Shown: in pieces, positions 1-7,562 of the stretch
Layout: every line of letters begins with the position of its first letter
Numbering within the stretch: the stretch's first letter is position 1
Source of the DNA: Acidimicrobiales bacterium
Lineage (GTDB): Bacteria > Actinomycetota > Acidimicrobiia > Acidimicrobiales > RAAP-2
Reading direction: 5' to 3'
DNA: 32,649 nucleotides
Assembly: GCA_017883075.1 (NCBI GenBank)
Contig: JADGOI010000017.1
Coordinates: 1 to 32,649, forward strand
Position numbers and translations under genes: made by a program
Notes under the pieces: model-generated
Database searches by the model: none
What the model saw: only the letters and a program-made list of their open reading frames with translations
What the model was told of the DNA's origin: nothing

Positions 1-2071
1 CGGTGGGGTCGAAATCATTGAGCGAGGCATAGGTGGTGAAGAACGACCAGATGTTCCACAGGGTAAGGAGGGAGTCCCTCATGGCGGTATCGATCACTTC
101 GAAACTGACCCGTGTCGGCGTCCACGGGGAGCCCTGCGAGAACATCCACCAACGGAGGGGGTCGGCACCTCGGGTATCGAGGATCTCCCAGGGATCGATG
201 ACGTTGCCGACGGATTTGGACATCTTCCGTCCGTCAGCATCCACGATATGACCGAGGCACAGCACGTTCTTGTACGGCGTCGAGCCCCGCACCAGCGTGT
301 TGACAGCCAAGAGCGAGTAGAACCAGCCGCGGGTCTGGTCGATGGCCTCGCAAATGAAGTCGGCCGGGTAGACGAATCTCTGGTCCGATCCCTGAGCCAC
401 CGGATAGCCCCATTGGCCCGAGGGCATCGAGCCCGAGTCGAACCAGGCATCGATCACCGGCTCCACCCTCCTCATCTCCGGCGAAGGCCTCTCGGTGTCG
501 CCGGCACAGTCGGGGCACGAGAAGATCACCTCGTCGATGGCCGGGCGGTGAGGATCAATGTCACTCACATCCCGTCCCACCAGCTGAGACAAGTCGGACA
601 GGGAACCGACACACCGGAGGTGCCCGTTGTCGCACCTCCAGATAGGGAGTGGGGTGCCCCAGAAGCGATCTCGCGACAGGGCCCAATCCACATTGTTGGA
701 TAACCACTCCCCCATCCGTCCGTCACGGATGTGCTCAGGATGCCAGCCGATGGTCTGGTTTTCCGCCACCATCTCCGCCTTTCGGGCAGATGTGCGGATA
801 TACCAACTTGGCTTTCCCCAGTAGATGAGGGCGGTGCCGCAGCGCCAGCAATGGGGGTACGAGTGCTGGTACGACTCCCTCCGGAAAAGGAGCCCGGCCA
901 CCTCGAGCCGGTCGTTCACGGCAGAGTTGGTGGCCCGCACCGGCTGGGCTTGGAGCCATGGCACCTGTTCAGTGAAGGTGCCGTCCGGGCCCACCGGGTT
1001 GATGGTGGGCAGACCCTCCTGGCGGCCTACTTGCCTATCGATCTCGCCGAAAGCGGGGGCCAGATGGACGATCCCGGTTCCCTCGTCCGCCTCGACGAAA
1101 TCCCCGGGAACCACTCGCCACCCGTCTCCGTCATCTCCGGGCGTTACGTCGAGATCATCGAAGGGGCGTACATAGCGGAGGCCGACCAGGTCCCGCCCGG
1201 TGATCCGACGGTCGGCGCCCACTCCTTCGCCGAATACGTTCTCGACCAACTCGACCGCCACTATCGAATCGCCCACCACCGCGTAGTCGAGGTCCGGTCC
1301 CACTGCGGCGCCGGTGTTGGAGAGCAACGTCCAGGGGGTGGTGGTCCATACCACCAGCGACAGGCCGGTGAGGGTGGACAGTCCGAGCGAGCCGCGCAGT
1401 GCCTCGGCGGCATCACCCTCGTCGGTCAGAGGGAACCGCACGTAGGCCGACTCGTCCACCACGTCCCGGTAGACATCGGGTTGGCCCAGCTCGTGACTGC
1501 TGAGGGCGGTCCCACATCGCGGGCAGTAGGGCACCACCTTGATGTCCTCGTAGAGCAGGCCCTGATCCCAGATGTTCTTGAGGTTCCACCACACCGACTC
1601 CACATAGTCCGAAGAGAAGGTCCAATAAGCATCATCAAAGTCGAGCCAATACCCGACGCGCCCGGAGAGGGCCTTCCATTCATCGACGTAGTTGCGGACC
1701 GACTGGCGGCAAAGCCGGGTGAACTCGGCGATCCCGATCTCTTCTTCGATCTGGCGCTTGGCCGTTATGCCGAGCTGTTTTTCCACTTCGACCTCGACCG
1801 GAAGCCCGTGGGTATCCCAGCCGGCCTTCCGGGGCACAGCAAACCCGCGCATGGTTCGGTAGCGGCAGAACAGGTCCTTGTAGGCCCGGGCCCAGACGTG
1901 ATGGAGCCCGGGACGCCCATTGGCGGTCGGCGGGCCCTCGTAGAACACCCAGGGCTCAGCCCCTTCCCGCAATTCCACCGAACGCTCGAAGACGCGGTGC
2001 TCCTTCCATCGGGCCAGCTCTTCGGCTTCGATGGCGGTGAAATCTGCGTCGGTGGGAACCGAGCGGAACAA
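1..2071 (-). CDS. ileS: Isoleucyl-tRNA synthetase, N-terminal 690 residues (runs off the window)
   Basis: Charges tRNA-Ile with isoleucine in the cytoplasm. The reverse frame is open from 2071 to the window edge. It shows the class I signature YEGPPTANGRPGLHH (about residues 44-58, the HIGH-equivalent), the WDTHGLP block, the CP1 editing region with TTTPWTLLSN, and KMSKS at bases 212-226 (about residue 616). Start chosen: TTG at 2071, because GAGGGAG sits six bases upstream and the protein then begins MFRSVPTDADF, as expected for this family. The usual length is about 1,030-1,060 residues, so the tRNA-binding C-terminal third lies outside the window. It is divergent from the Fpg-family gene with 76 bases between starts. 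The GLHH form of the motif and CP1 architecture fit the actinobacterial/eukaryote-like IleS type (inference). Confidence 0.95.
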   Translation of the reverse strand, partial: MFRSVPTDADFTAIEAEELARWKEHRVFERSVELREGAEPWVFYEGPPTANGRPGLHHVWARAYKDLFCRYRTMRGFAVPRKAGWDTHGLPVEVEVEKQLGITAKRQIEEEIGIAEFTRLCRQSVRNYVDEWKALSGRVGYWLDFDDAYWTFSSDYVESVWWNLKNIWDQGLLYEDIKVVPYCPRCGTALSSHELGQPDVYRDVVDESAYVRFPLTDEGDAAEALRGSLGLSTLTGLSLVVWTTTPWTLLSNTGAAVGPDLDYAVVGDSIVAVELVENVFGEGVGADRRITGRDLVGLRYVRPFDDLDVTPGDDGDGWRVVPGDFVEADEGTGIVHLAPAFGEIDRQVGRQEGLPTINPVGPDGTFTEQVPWLQAQPVRATNSAVNDRLEVAGLLFRRESYQHSYPHCWRCGTALIYWGKPSWYIRTSARKAEMVAENQTIGWHPEHIRDGRMGEWLSNNVDWALSRDRFWGTPLPIWRCDNGHLRCVGSLSDLSQLVGRDVSDIDPHRPAIDEVIFSCPDCAGDTERPSPEMRRVEPVIDAWFDSGSMPSGQWGYPVAQGSDQRFVYPADFICEAIDQTRGWFYSLLAVNTLVRGSTPYKNVLCLGHIVDADGRKMSKSVGNVIDPWEILDTRGADPLRWWMFSQGSPWTPTRVSFEVIDTAMRDSLLTLWNIWSFFTTYASLNDFDPT

Positions 2072-2089
2072 CGGGGACTCCCTCTCGGG

Positions 2090-2119
2090 TTGGGCGGGCG
2101 CGGGTGAGGACCAGATACT
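2090..2119 (+). promoter_or_regulatory. Possible divergent promoter between ileS and the Fpg-family gene
   Basis: On the plus strand TTGGGC (2090-2095) and GATACT (2114-2119) are separated by 18 bases, placing a transcription start shortly before the GTG at 2148. On the opposite strand the same spot reads TAGTAT (2115-2120), a possible -10 for ileS. Only hexamer similarity supports this. Confidence 0.3.
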
Positions 2120-2147
2120 ACGGGCGCTCAGAGTCCACAATGGACCT

Positions 2148-3008
2148 GTGCCCGAGCTTCCCGAAGTAGAAGCCCTTACGACCCTCCTGGCAGAGAAGAT
2201 GACCGGTCAGCCGATACGCCGATGTGAGCTGGCGTCCTTTTCGGCGCTGAAGACGGTGTCCCCGTCGCTCGACGAGCTGATCGGGCGGCTCTCGGCGGGA
2301 TGCAGTCGCCGCGGCAAGTACGTCTGCTTCGATCTCGACGGAGTGTGGCTGGTGGCCCATCTGGCTCGGGCCGGATGGATTCGTTGGTATGACAAGGTGC
2401 CGGCCACCATCGCCCGCCCGGCCAAGTCGCCGTTGGCACTACGGGTAGGGCTCGACAACGGGTCCGGATTCGATATCAGCGAGATGGGCACGGAAAAGAA
2501 CCTGGCCCTGTGGATCGTGGACTCACCCGATCAGGTCGAGGGTATCGCCGACCTCGGGATCGACCCGATGAGCTCGACGTTCACCCCATCCGAACTAGCC
2601 AGGCTGCTCGGCGGCATTTCGGCCACCATCAAGACTGCCCTCACCACCCAATCGCTGATCGCCGGGGTGGGCAATGCCTACTCCGACGAGGCCCTTCACG
2701 CCGCCGGCCTGTCGCCGTACAAGTTGGCGGCGAAGCTCGACCGGGCCGAAATCCTCGGCCTGCACCATGCCCTTGTCGAGGTATTGCGAGAGGGGGTGGT
2801 CCGATCCCGAGGTCTCAGTGCCGCCGAGTTGAAAGGGGACAAGAAACGATCCATGCGGGTCCACGGGCGGACCGGGGAGGCGTGCCCAGTCTGCGGAGAC
2901 ACAGTTCACCAGGTGTCATTTGCCACCAAATCAATGCAGTACTGCCCCACCTGCCAGACAGGGGGTCGTCAGTTGGCCGATCGCCGGCTGTCCCGGTTGC
3001 TCAAATAG
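2148..3008 (+). CDS. Formamidopyrimidine-DNA glycosylase (Fpg/Nei family)
   Basis: Base-excision-repair enzyme that removes oxidised bases and cleaves the abasic site. Start fixed at GTG 2148: the family needs Pro directly after the initiator, and the product begins M-PELPEVEAL with Pro2 (Schiff-base nucleophile) and Glu3. Lys57 in RRGKYVCF matches the position of the catalytic Lys57 of E. coli Fpg. The C-terminal zinc finger is Cys246, Cys249, Cys266 and Cys269, followed by a 17-residue basic tail. At five residues before the third Cys, where E. coli Fpg has an Arg, this protein has Lys261 (alignment from memory). Length 286 residues, normal. A degraded partial copy of this gene lies just downstream (3061-3195). 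Substrate preference (8-oxoG versus oxidised pyrimidines) cannot be read from the sequence, so no fpg/nei symbol is assigned. Confidence 0.93.
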   Translation: MPELPEVEALTTLLAEKMTGQPIRRCELASFSALKTVSPSLDELIGRLSAGCSRRGKYVCFDLDGVWLVAHLARAGWIRWYDKVPATIARPAKSPLALRVGLDNGSGFDISEMGTEKNLALWIVDSPDQVEGIADLGIDPMSSTFTPSELARLLGGISATIKTALTTQSLIAGVGNAYSDEALHAAGLSPYKLAAKLDRAEILGLHHALVEVLREGVVRSRGLSAAELKGDKKRSMRVHGRTGEACPVCGDTVHQVSFATKSMQYCPTCQTGGRQLADRRLSRLLK

Positions 3009-3023
3009 GCTGCTCAACTAGGC

Positions 3024-3044
3024 ACCCGGCCCCACCACCCGGGT
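3024..3044 (+). terminator. Weak hairpin after the Fpg-family gene
   Basis: ACCCGG (3024-3029) pairs with CCGGGT (3039-3044) around a nine-base loop, 15 bases past the stop codon. There is no T tract, so terminator function is tentative. Confidence 0.3.
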
Positions 3045-3060
3045 TCTGGCCGGGCGACTG

Positions 3061-3195
3061 GGTGGGACTAATCCTTTGGCACGACACGGTTCCGGCCACC
3101 ACCGGCCGCCCCGGGCCACCACCGGCCGCTCCGGCAACGCACCGTTGCACTACGGGTGGGACTCGACAACGGGCCGGAATTCGATCAACTTCATG
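3061..3195 (+). pseudogene. Decayed partial copy of the upstream Fpg-family gene
   Basis: This non-coding stretch is recognisably similar to the interior of the intact glycosylase gene at about 2370-2475. One frame gives GLILWHDTVPATTGRP against WIRWYDKVPATIARP of the intact protein. After a frame change, ALRVGLDNGPEFDQL matches ALRVGLDNGSGFDIS. Between the two blocks is a 20-bp tandem duplication (3094-3113 and 3114-3133, one mismatch) absent from the intact gene. No start codon, N-terminal PE motif or zinc finger is present. It reads as a remnant of a second fpg-like gene or of a local partial duplication. Confidence 0.7.
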
Positions 3196-3489
3196 ATTGG
3201 ACAGTGTCGGAGTAACGGGAACTTTGGGTCTCTAGAGTCTCCCGGAGGTCCAATCGCTCCACCTCTCGGCGAATTGGCACCGGTTCCAATTGCTGCGTTC
3301 GCGACAACACCGACACCCCGAGTGCCATGTTGCCCGGCGAAGGAGCTGCTTTCGCCGAGAGGTGGAATAGAAGTGATGTGCCGACGTTCCCGTCTGTGGT
3401 CCGACCCGAACCCGTTCGCGTGACCCCTCCATCATGTGCGTTACGTCGGCTGCCAGCGGGGCGACGGGATCCGTCGACGATAATGGGAC
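3196..3489. other. Gene-free stretch holding a long inverted repeat
   Basis: No credible gene on either strand. Short open frames here lack ribosome sites and family resemblance. Its only clear structure is the inverted repeat described separately. Confidence 0.5.
3258..3366. repeat. Perfect 16-bp inverted repeat flanking a 77-bp core
   Basis: TCCACCTCTCGGCGAA (3258-3273) is repeated exactly in reverse complement at 3351-3366. The 77-base interior codes for nothing recognisable. The element could be a small miniature-transposon-like remnant, a regulatory cruciform or a structured RNA. No target-site duplication is apparent beside the arms. Confidence 0.8.
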
Positions 3490-4119
3490 ATGCCCGAGCT
3501 CTTCTCGCTGCCAGGCCGCTACGTCCATCTCGAGCCCATGGAGATGGACCACGTCGGCGAACTGATGGCGGCTGCCGCCGGTGACCGATCGACGTTCGCA
3601 TTCACCCACGTGCCGTCCACATTGGAAACGATGGCCGTCTACGTGACGCGGGCAATCGAGGCTCGTGGCCTGGGCCAGCACTATCCGTTCGTTACCCGAG
3701 ACATCCGAACCGGCCGCATCGTCGGAGCCACCCGCTTCTACGACATGACGCCGTGGGACTGGTCGACCGGGCCAGCCAAAGCCAACCAGCGTCACGGTAG
3801 GCCCGACACCGTCCGCATCGGTGCAACCTGGCTGGCGGCATCGGCACAGCGGTCGCCGATCAATTCCGAGGCAAAACTGTTGATGCTGACTCATGCTTTC
3901 GAAACGTGGGGTGTGTGGGCGGTGAGATTCGAGACCGATGAACGGAACTCCCGTTCCCGCCAAGCCATCGAGCGGTTGGGTTGTCAGTTGGACGGAATAC
4001 TGCGGGCGGAACGCCCGGCCGCCGATGGCACAGTACGGAATACGGCCACATTCTCGATGTTGGCCGACGAATGGCCGGTCCACCGCCACCGCCTGGTCGA
4101 CCACCCGACCAGCGGTTGA
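3490..4119 (+). CDS. GNAT-family N-acetyltransferase (RimJ/RimL-like)
   Basis: Probable acetyl-CoA-dependent acetyltransferase of the Acetyltransf_3 type, 209 residues, cytoplasmic. It opens with the typical pattern GRYVHLEPMEMDHVGEL. It then has a GRIVGATRFYDM strand (about residues 75-86), the IGATWLAASAQRSPINSEAKLLML segment, where RimJ-like proteins place the acetyl-CoA pyrophosphate loop, and NSRSRQAIERLGCQLDG, matching the conserved N-x-x-S-x-x-x-x-E-x-x-G-F motif. The start ATG 3490 gives a full-length domain. Such proteins modify ribosomal proteins, antibiotics or small amines; the target here is unknown. It stands alone, with a weakly defined upstream region. Confidence 0.85.
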   Translation: MPELFSLPGRYVHLEPMEMDHVGELMAAAAGDRSTFAFTHVPSTLETMAVYVTRAIEARGLGQHYPFVTRDIRTGRIVGATRFYDMTPWDWSTGPAKANQRHGRPDTVRIGATWLAASAQRSPINSEAKLLMLTHAFETWGVWAVRFETDERNSRSRQAIERLGCQLDGILRAERPAADGTVRNTATFSMLADEWPVHRHRLVDHPTSG

Positions 4120-4144
4120 CCCCCGGGTCACCGGTGGTTTATGT

Positions 4145-4175
4145 TACTAACCCTGGTTGATTACTAGGTTTAGTA
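4145..4175. promoter_or_regulatory. Inverted repeat upstream of the TauE-family gene, candidate Rrf2 operator
   Basis: TACTAACCCT (4145-4154) and AGGTTTAGTA (4166-4175) form an inverted repeat with nine of ten positions matching, around an 11-base spacer, in an AT-rich patch 38 bases before the exporter start. The position and AT-rich dyad suit an operator for the Rrf2 regulator encoded downstream. The assignment is inferred from context. Confidence 0.5.
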
Positions 4176-4212
4176 GATACAAGGTCTGACGTGACCACGG
4201 CCCGAGGTAGTA

Positions 4213-5166
4213 ATGCATATTGATCCCTTTATTGTCCTCGGTAGCGCGGTCGTCGGGTTTTTGGTTGGGGTGACCGGGGCCGGTGGTGGGGCCCTGATGA
4301 CGCCCATGCTCATCCTGCTCTTCGGGATCAGGCCCTCTACCGCAATCTCGAGCGACCTAGTGGCGGCAGTGCTCATGCGGCCCTTCGGCGCCGCCGTGCA
4401 TCTGCGCAACCGAACAGTGAACCTGACACTGGTGGGATGGATGGTGTTGGGCTCGGTGCCAATGGCTTTCCTCGGGGCATACCTCCTGCACCTCATGGGC
4501 CACAGCCCTTCGGCGGAGAAGAACATCCAGACCGCCCTGGGGGCTGCACTGCTGTTGGGGGCAGCCGCCATGATCCTGCGGTACGCCCTCGACCGCCGGT
4601 CCGGCAAGGTTGGAAAGGCCGTGGTCCATCACCTGACCATCCGGCCGGTGCCCTCGGTGATCATCGGAATGGTCGGAGGAATCATCGTGGGCATCACCTC
4701 GGTGGGCTCGGGCTCGTTGATGATCGTCTTCCTGCTGTTTCTCTACCCGATGATTGGTGCGAAACAACTGGTGGGCACCGATCTCACCCAGGCCGTCCCC
4801 CTGACCCTCGCCGCCGCACTCGGAGCCCTTGCCTTCGGTCATGTGGAATTGCCGGTGACCACTTCCTTGGTCATCGGCAGCGTCCCCGCCGTGGTGATCG
4901 GGTCGTTCCTGTCCTCGAGGGCCCCGGACCGCTACATCCGGCCGGTGATCACCTTCGTCATATTGGCATCGGGCCTCAAATATGTGGGGGTCAGCACCAC
5001 TGCGCTGGGATGGATTCTGTGCGCCGTGCTACTCGCCGCCGCCGGCGTCTGGCTGGTCCGGACCCGTCCGTGGCAGACCCGGGACGGGCAAGGTGAGGGA
5101 GCGCCCGGGCCGGACACCGAGGCGGACACCGAGCCGGCCGTCGCCCACGGTGAGAAGTACGACTAG
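4213..5166 (+). CDS. TauE/SafE-family membrane permease (sulfite/organosulfonate exporter family)
   Basis: Integral membrane protein, 317 residues, with about eight hydrophobic segments in two repeats. Each repeat begins with a glycine-rich motif: GVTGAGGGALMTPML near residue 20 and GITSVGSGSLMIVFLLF near residue 160. This internal duplication is typical of TauE/SafE (DUF81) transporters, which move sulfite, sulfoacetate and related sulfur anions. The last 35 residues are a hydrophilic acidic tail. The gene ends 36 bases before the likely start of an Rrf2 regulator, a pairing that suggests control by sulfur or cysteine status (inference). Substrate unproven. Confidence 0.9.
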   Translation: MHIDPFIVLGSAVVGFLVGVTGAGGGALMTPMLILLFGIRPSTAISSDLVAAVLMRPFGAAVHLRNRTVNLTLVGWMVLGSVPMAFLGAYLLHLMGHSPSAEKNIQTALGAALLLGAAAMILRYALDRRSGKVGKAVVHHLTIRPVPSVIIGMVGGIIVGITSVGSGSLMIVFLLFLYPMIGAKQLVGTDLTQAVPLTLAAALGALAFGHVELPVTTSLVIGSVPAVVIGSFLSSRAPDRYIRPVITFVILASGLKYVGVSTTALGWILCAVLLAAAGVWLVRTRPWQTRDGQGEGAPGPDTEADTEPAVAHGEKYD

Positions 5167-5202
5167 GGATTGGGGACCTACGCCCATGGCAGACTCCTGG
5201 AT

Positions 5203-5658
5203 GTGTATATCTCCGCCAAGGTCGACTACGCCGTTCGGGCCATGTGCGCAGTGGCCGATGCCGGCGATCGCCCGGTGACCGCAGAGGCGTTGGCCTCGTC
5301 CCAAGGCCTGCCCCCAAAATTTCTCGAGAGCATCCTCAACGACCTGCGGAGGGCCGGGCTCCTCCGTAGCCAACGCGGAGCCGAAGGTGGATACCGCCTG
5401 GCCCGGGCGGCCAAGGAGATAACGGTGGCCGACATCATCCGGCCTCTCGACGGCCCGTTGGCCGAGGTCCGAGGGCTACGTCCCGAAGCCACCAATTACG
5501 AAGGAGCCGCCGCCCATCTGCAAGACGTCTGGGTGGCGGTGAGGTCGAGCCTGCGCTCGGTGCTCGAGGTGGTCACCTTGGCCGACATCGTGGCCGGCAA
5601 ACTTCCCACTTCTGTGGTGAGGTTGACCACCAAGGCCGACGCCTGGGTGTCACGCTGA
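5203..5658 (+). CDS. Rrf2-family transcriptional regulator lacking the iron-sulfur cysteines
   Basis: Winged-helix DNA-binding protein. The canonical N-terminus YISAKVDYAVRAMCAVAD, the recognition region GLPPKFLESILNDLRRAGLL and the wing SQRGAEGGYRLARAA are all present. GTG 5203 puts the protein at the usual family start (151 residues); an in-frame TTG at 5170 would add 11 residues. Cluster-binding members such as IscR and NsrR carry three cysteines at about residues 90-105. Here that region (PLDGPLAEVRGLRPE) has none, so it should sense something other than an Fe-S cluster, as CymR-like members do. It is presumably co-transcribed with the TauE-family gene, and its 3' end overlaps the convergent BrkB gene by nine bases. 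Confidence 0.88.
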   Translation: MYISAKVDYAVRAMCAVADAGDRPVTAEALASSQGLPPKFLESILNDLRRAGLLRSQRGAEGGYRLARAAKEITVADIIRPLDGPLAEVRGLRPEATNYEGAAAHLQDVWVAVRSSLRSVLEVVTLADIVAGKLPTSVVRLTTKADAWVSR

Positions 5659-6621
5659 TTCTCCTACGGTGCCAACCGTTCCCTCCGCTTGGCCATCACC
5701 GCGGACCCGGTGAAGGGATCGCGGCCAGAGGTTCCGACTCACTACCGAGTTGAGCTCTGCCCCATAGACAGAGATGGTGGCTCCGAGCGCCAGCCACCAG
5801 ATGAGACCGAGCACGGTGGCGAACGTGCCGTAGAGATTCGAGAGGTGTTTCAGCTGATGGGCAACCAGTTGGGCGCCGGCAAACTGCAATGCCGTCCAGA
5901 TGGAACCGGCAAAGAGTGCACCCGGCCACAGGACCCGGTGCTGTGGAGGGAGGTGCACCAGAATCCGATATGCGCACCAGTACATGGCGATATTGACGGC
6001 AAGGGATGCGAACGATCCGATCCACACCGAGTACCCGCCGAAACCACCGAAGGCTCCCAACCCGGCCAGTGCTCCCGCCCCGATGAATCCGACCCCGATC
6101 ACGAGCAGAAAACCGGCGGCACGAGGCAGCCAGGGCCAAAAGCCGGGGAGATCTTCTCTATCGATATCCCAGACCCTCGCCATCATCACCTGTGCACTCC
6201 GGCTCAGACGCAGTACGCCGTACATCAGCCAGATCAGGCCGAGGTAGAGCCCGAAGGTGCCGCCGGCCGACAGTTGGTGCACGTTCATCGAGATGTCGGA
6301 TCCAACCACAGGGAACTGCCTGAGCGCCGAATTCACGATGTCTTCCTGTAGGTGTGGATCGCCGTGCAGCACCACCCCCAGCCCGGTCAACAGGACGATC
6401 AGCATGGGGAACACGGCCATGAACGACGCATAGGATATCTGTCCGGCCAGTCGACCACCCTGGTCATCGGAGAACTTCCGGACCACCGCCACGGGGACAG
6501 CTGTGGCCGTACGACGCTGCTGAACTTCGTCGAACCAAGCGACGAGCTCAGTGATCTGTCCCTCGAGGATCACCCACCACTTGGCGAAGGTCCGTCCCAG
6601 TCGGCTGAACGCCTCACCCAT
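5650..6621 (-). CDS. YihY/BrkB-family inner-membrane protein
   Basis: About 323 residues with six hydrophobic segments. Family landmarks include QISYASFMAVFPMLIVLLT in the first segment and the closing region NLYGTFATVLGLIWWLALGATISVYGAELN, which is diagnostic for the YihY/UPF0761 family (formerly annotated ribonuclease BN). Molecular function is not established for the family; a transport or envelope role is usually assumed. ATG 6621 (MGEAFSRLG) is preferred to the in-frame TTG 6636; neither has a strong ribosome site. The gene is convergent with the Rrf2 gene. Confidence 0.9.
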   Translation of the reverse strand: MGEAFSRLGRTFAKWWVILEGQITELVAWFDEVQQRRTATAVPVAVVRKFSDDQGGRLAGQISYASFMAVFPMLIVLLTGLGVVLHGDPHLQEDIVNSALRQFPVVGSDISMNVHQLSAGGTFGLYLGLIWLMYGVLRLSRSAQVMMARVWDIDREDLPGFWPWLPRAAGFLLVIGVGFIGAGALAGLGAFGGFGGYSVWIGSFASLAVNIAMYWCAYRILVHLPPQHRVLWPGALFAGSIWTALQFAGAQLVAHQLKHLSNLYGTFATVLGLIWWLALGATISVYGAELNSVVSRNLWPRSLHRVRGDGQAEGTVGTVGESA

Positions 6622-6698
6622 GGCGTCTCGGATCAACCATGGCGTGTCACGGTGTTCCGGAACGCACGGTAATCATGGGTCGTATCCACCGTCACCGG

Positions 6699-7562
6699 TC
6701 ACGTGATGGGCTCGACGAGCAGGCTCTGCATGGCTCGGCCGATCCGCCCCTGGCGATCCCACATCACCGATTCCGCATTGCCGATTCCCGGAGTGCCGAA
6801 GCGGGTACGCCCGTCGAGACAGATCCACTCGCCCACCGGGGGACGGTACAAGGACACCGAGACATCAGGATTGATGAAGATATTCGAGGCGAAGTCGAGC
6901 TCGGCGGAGATCCCGTTGCCGAAGTCGCCAACCGCCACCGCCCGTTGCCACGGCGAAGGGTCTTCGCCCGCCACCACCGGGTACCGCAACCTGAACCATG
7001 CTGTGGCTGGCCCCAGGCTGTTGAACCGTCCCTTGACAAAGCGGACCTCGACACCTTGGTTGTGAAAGGCCCGATAGCCGTCGGTCATATGTGGGGAAGT
7101 GATTCCCTCCTCGGGGGGAGGCGGAGCATCATCCTCGGGAACGGTCGGCAACGCCCGGTGATCGTCGGGACCCACCCGGATGCGCAGAGCCCGGGCCCAC
7201 GCCATCTCGACACCGCCCGATTCCACCACGGCGTCCACCAACTGGACCTTCCGCCCCGGCCTGACCAGAAAGGCGGTGACGTTGAGCCGGGACGAGGGTA
7301 TCGGGCGGAGCAATTCGAGGGTCAGGCGAACCAATTGTTGCCCACCCTCGGGTGAGCATTGCTCGATGGCGCGGGCTACCAACGCCGCAACCGGGCCGCC
7401 GTGGAGCGCCTTTGGCGTCCACGGCCCCCTAGCCAGATCTGTGGGGAGGAAGCTGTTGCCGTCCGGGATGAAGAGGGCGGCATCGGGTTCGTCCGCTCCT
7501 CCGGTGCCAGCCATTTCCGATTGCGTCGTCATCTCCCCCTCGATGCCAGCCTCGTGGGTCAC
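6699..7562 (-). CDS. Thioesterase-family protein (TesB-like double hotdog)
   Basis: Predicted acyl-CoA thioesterase-like protein, 287 residues. An N-terminal hotdog half contains ARGPWTPKALHGGPVAALVARAIE (the HGGP turn is common in these proteins) and LTLELLRPIP. A C-terminal half contains ISAELDFASNIFINPDVSVSLYR and WICLDGRTRFG, ending in a QSLLVEP strand typical of TesB/4HBT_3 proteins. The substrate is unknown, probably a lipid or aromatic acyl-CoA. GTG 7562 overlaps the TGA of the SGNH hydrolase gene (GTGA), so the two are translationally coupled, suggesting linked ester and thioester hydrolysis. Confidence 0.82.
   Translation of the reverse strand: MTHEAGIEGEMTTQSEMAGTGGADEPDAALFIPDGNSFLPTDLARGPWTPKALHGGPVAALVARAIEQCSPEGGQQLVRLTLELLRPIPSSRLNVTAFLVRPGRKVQLVDAVVESGGVEMAWARALRIRVGPDDHRALPTVPEDDAPPPPEEGITSPHMTDGYRAFHNQGVEVRFVKGRFNSLGPATAWFRLRYPVVAGEDPSPWQRAVAVGDFGNGISAELDFASNIFINPDVSVSLYRPPVGEWICLDGRTRFGTPGIGNAESVMWDRQGRIGRAMQSLLVEPIT

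Noticed and set aside
731-2107. Long plus-strand open frame of 458 codons
   Set aside because: It lies antisense to ileS, whose reverse frame shows all class I synthetase motifs. The plus frame is a by-product of high GC at third codon positions.
3258-3366. tRNA-like or small-RNA gene inside the inverted repeat
   Set aside because: The 16-bp stem is too long for an acceptor stem and no D- or T-loop consensus is found.
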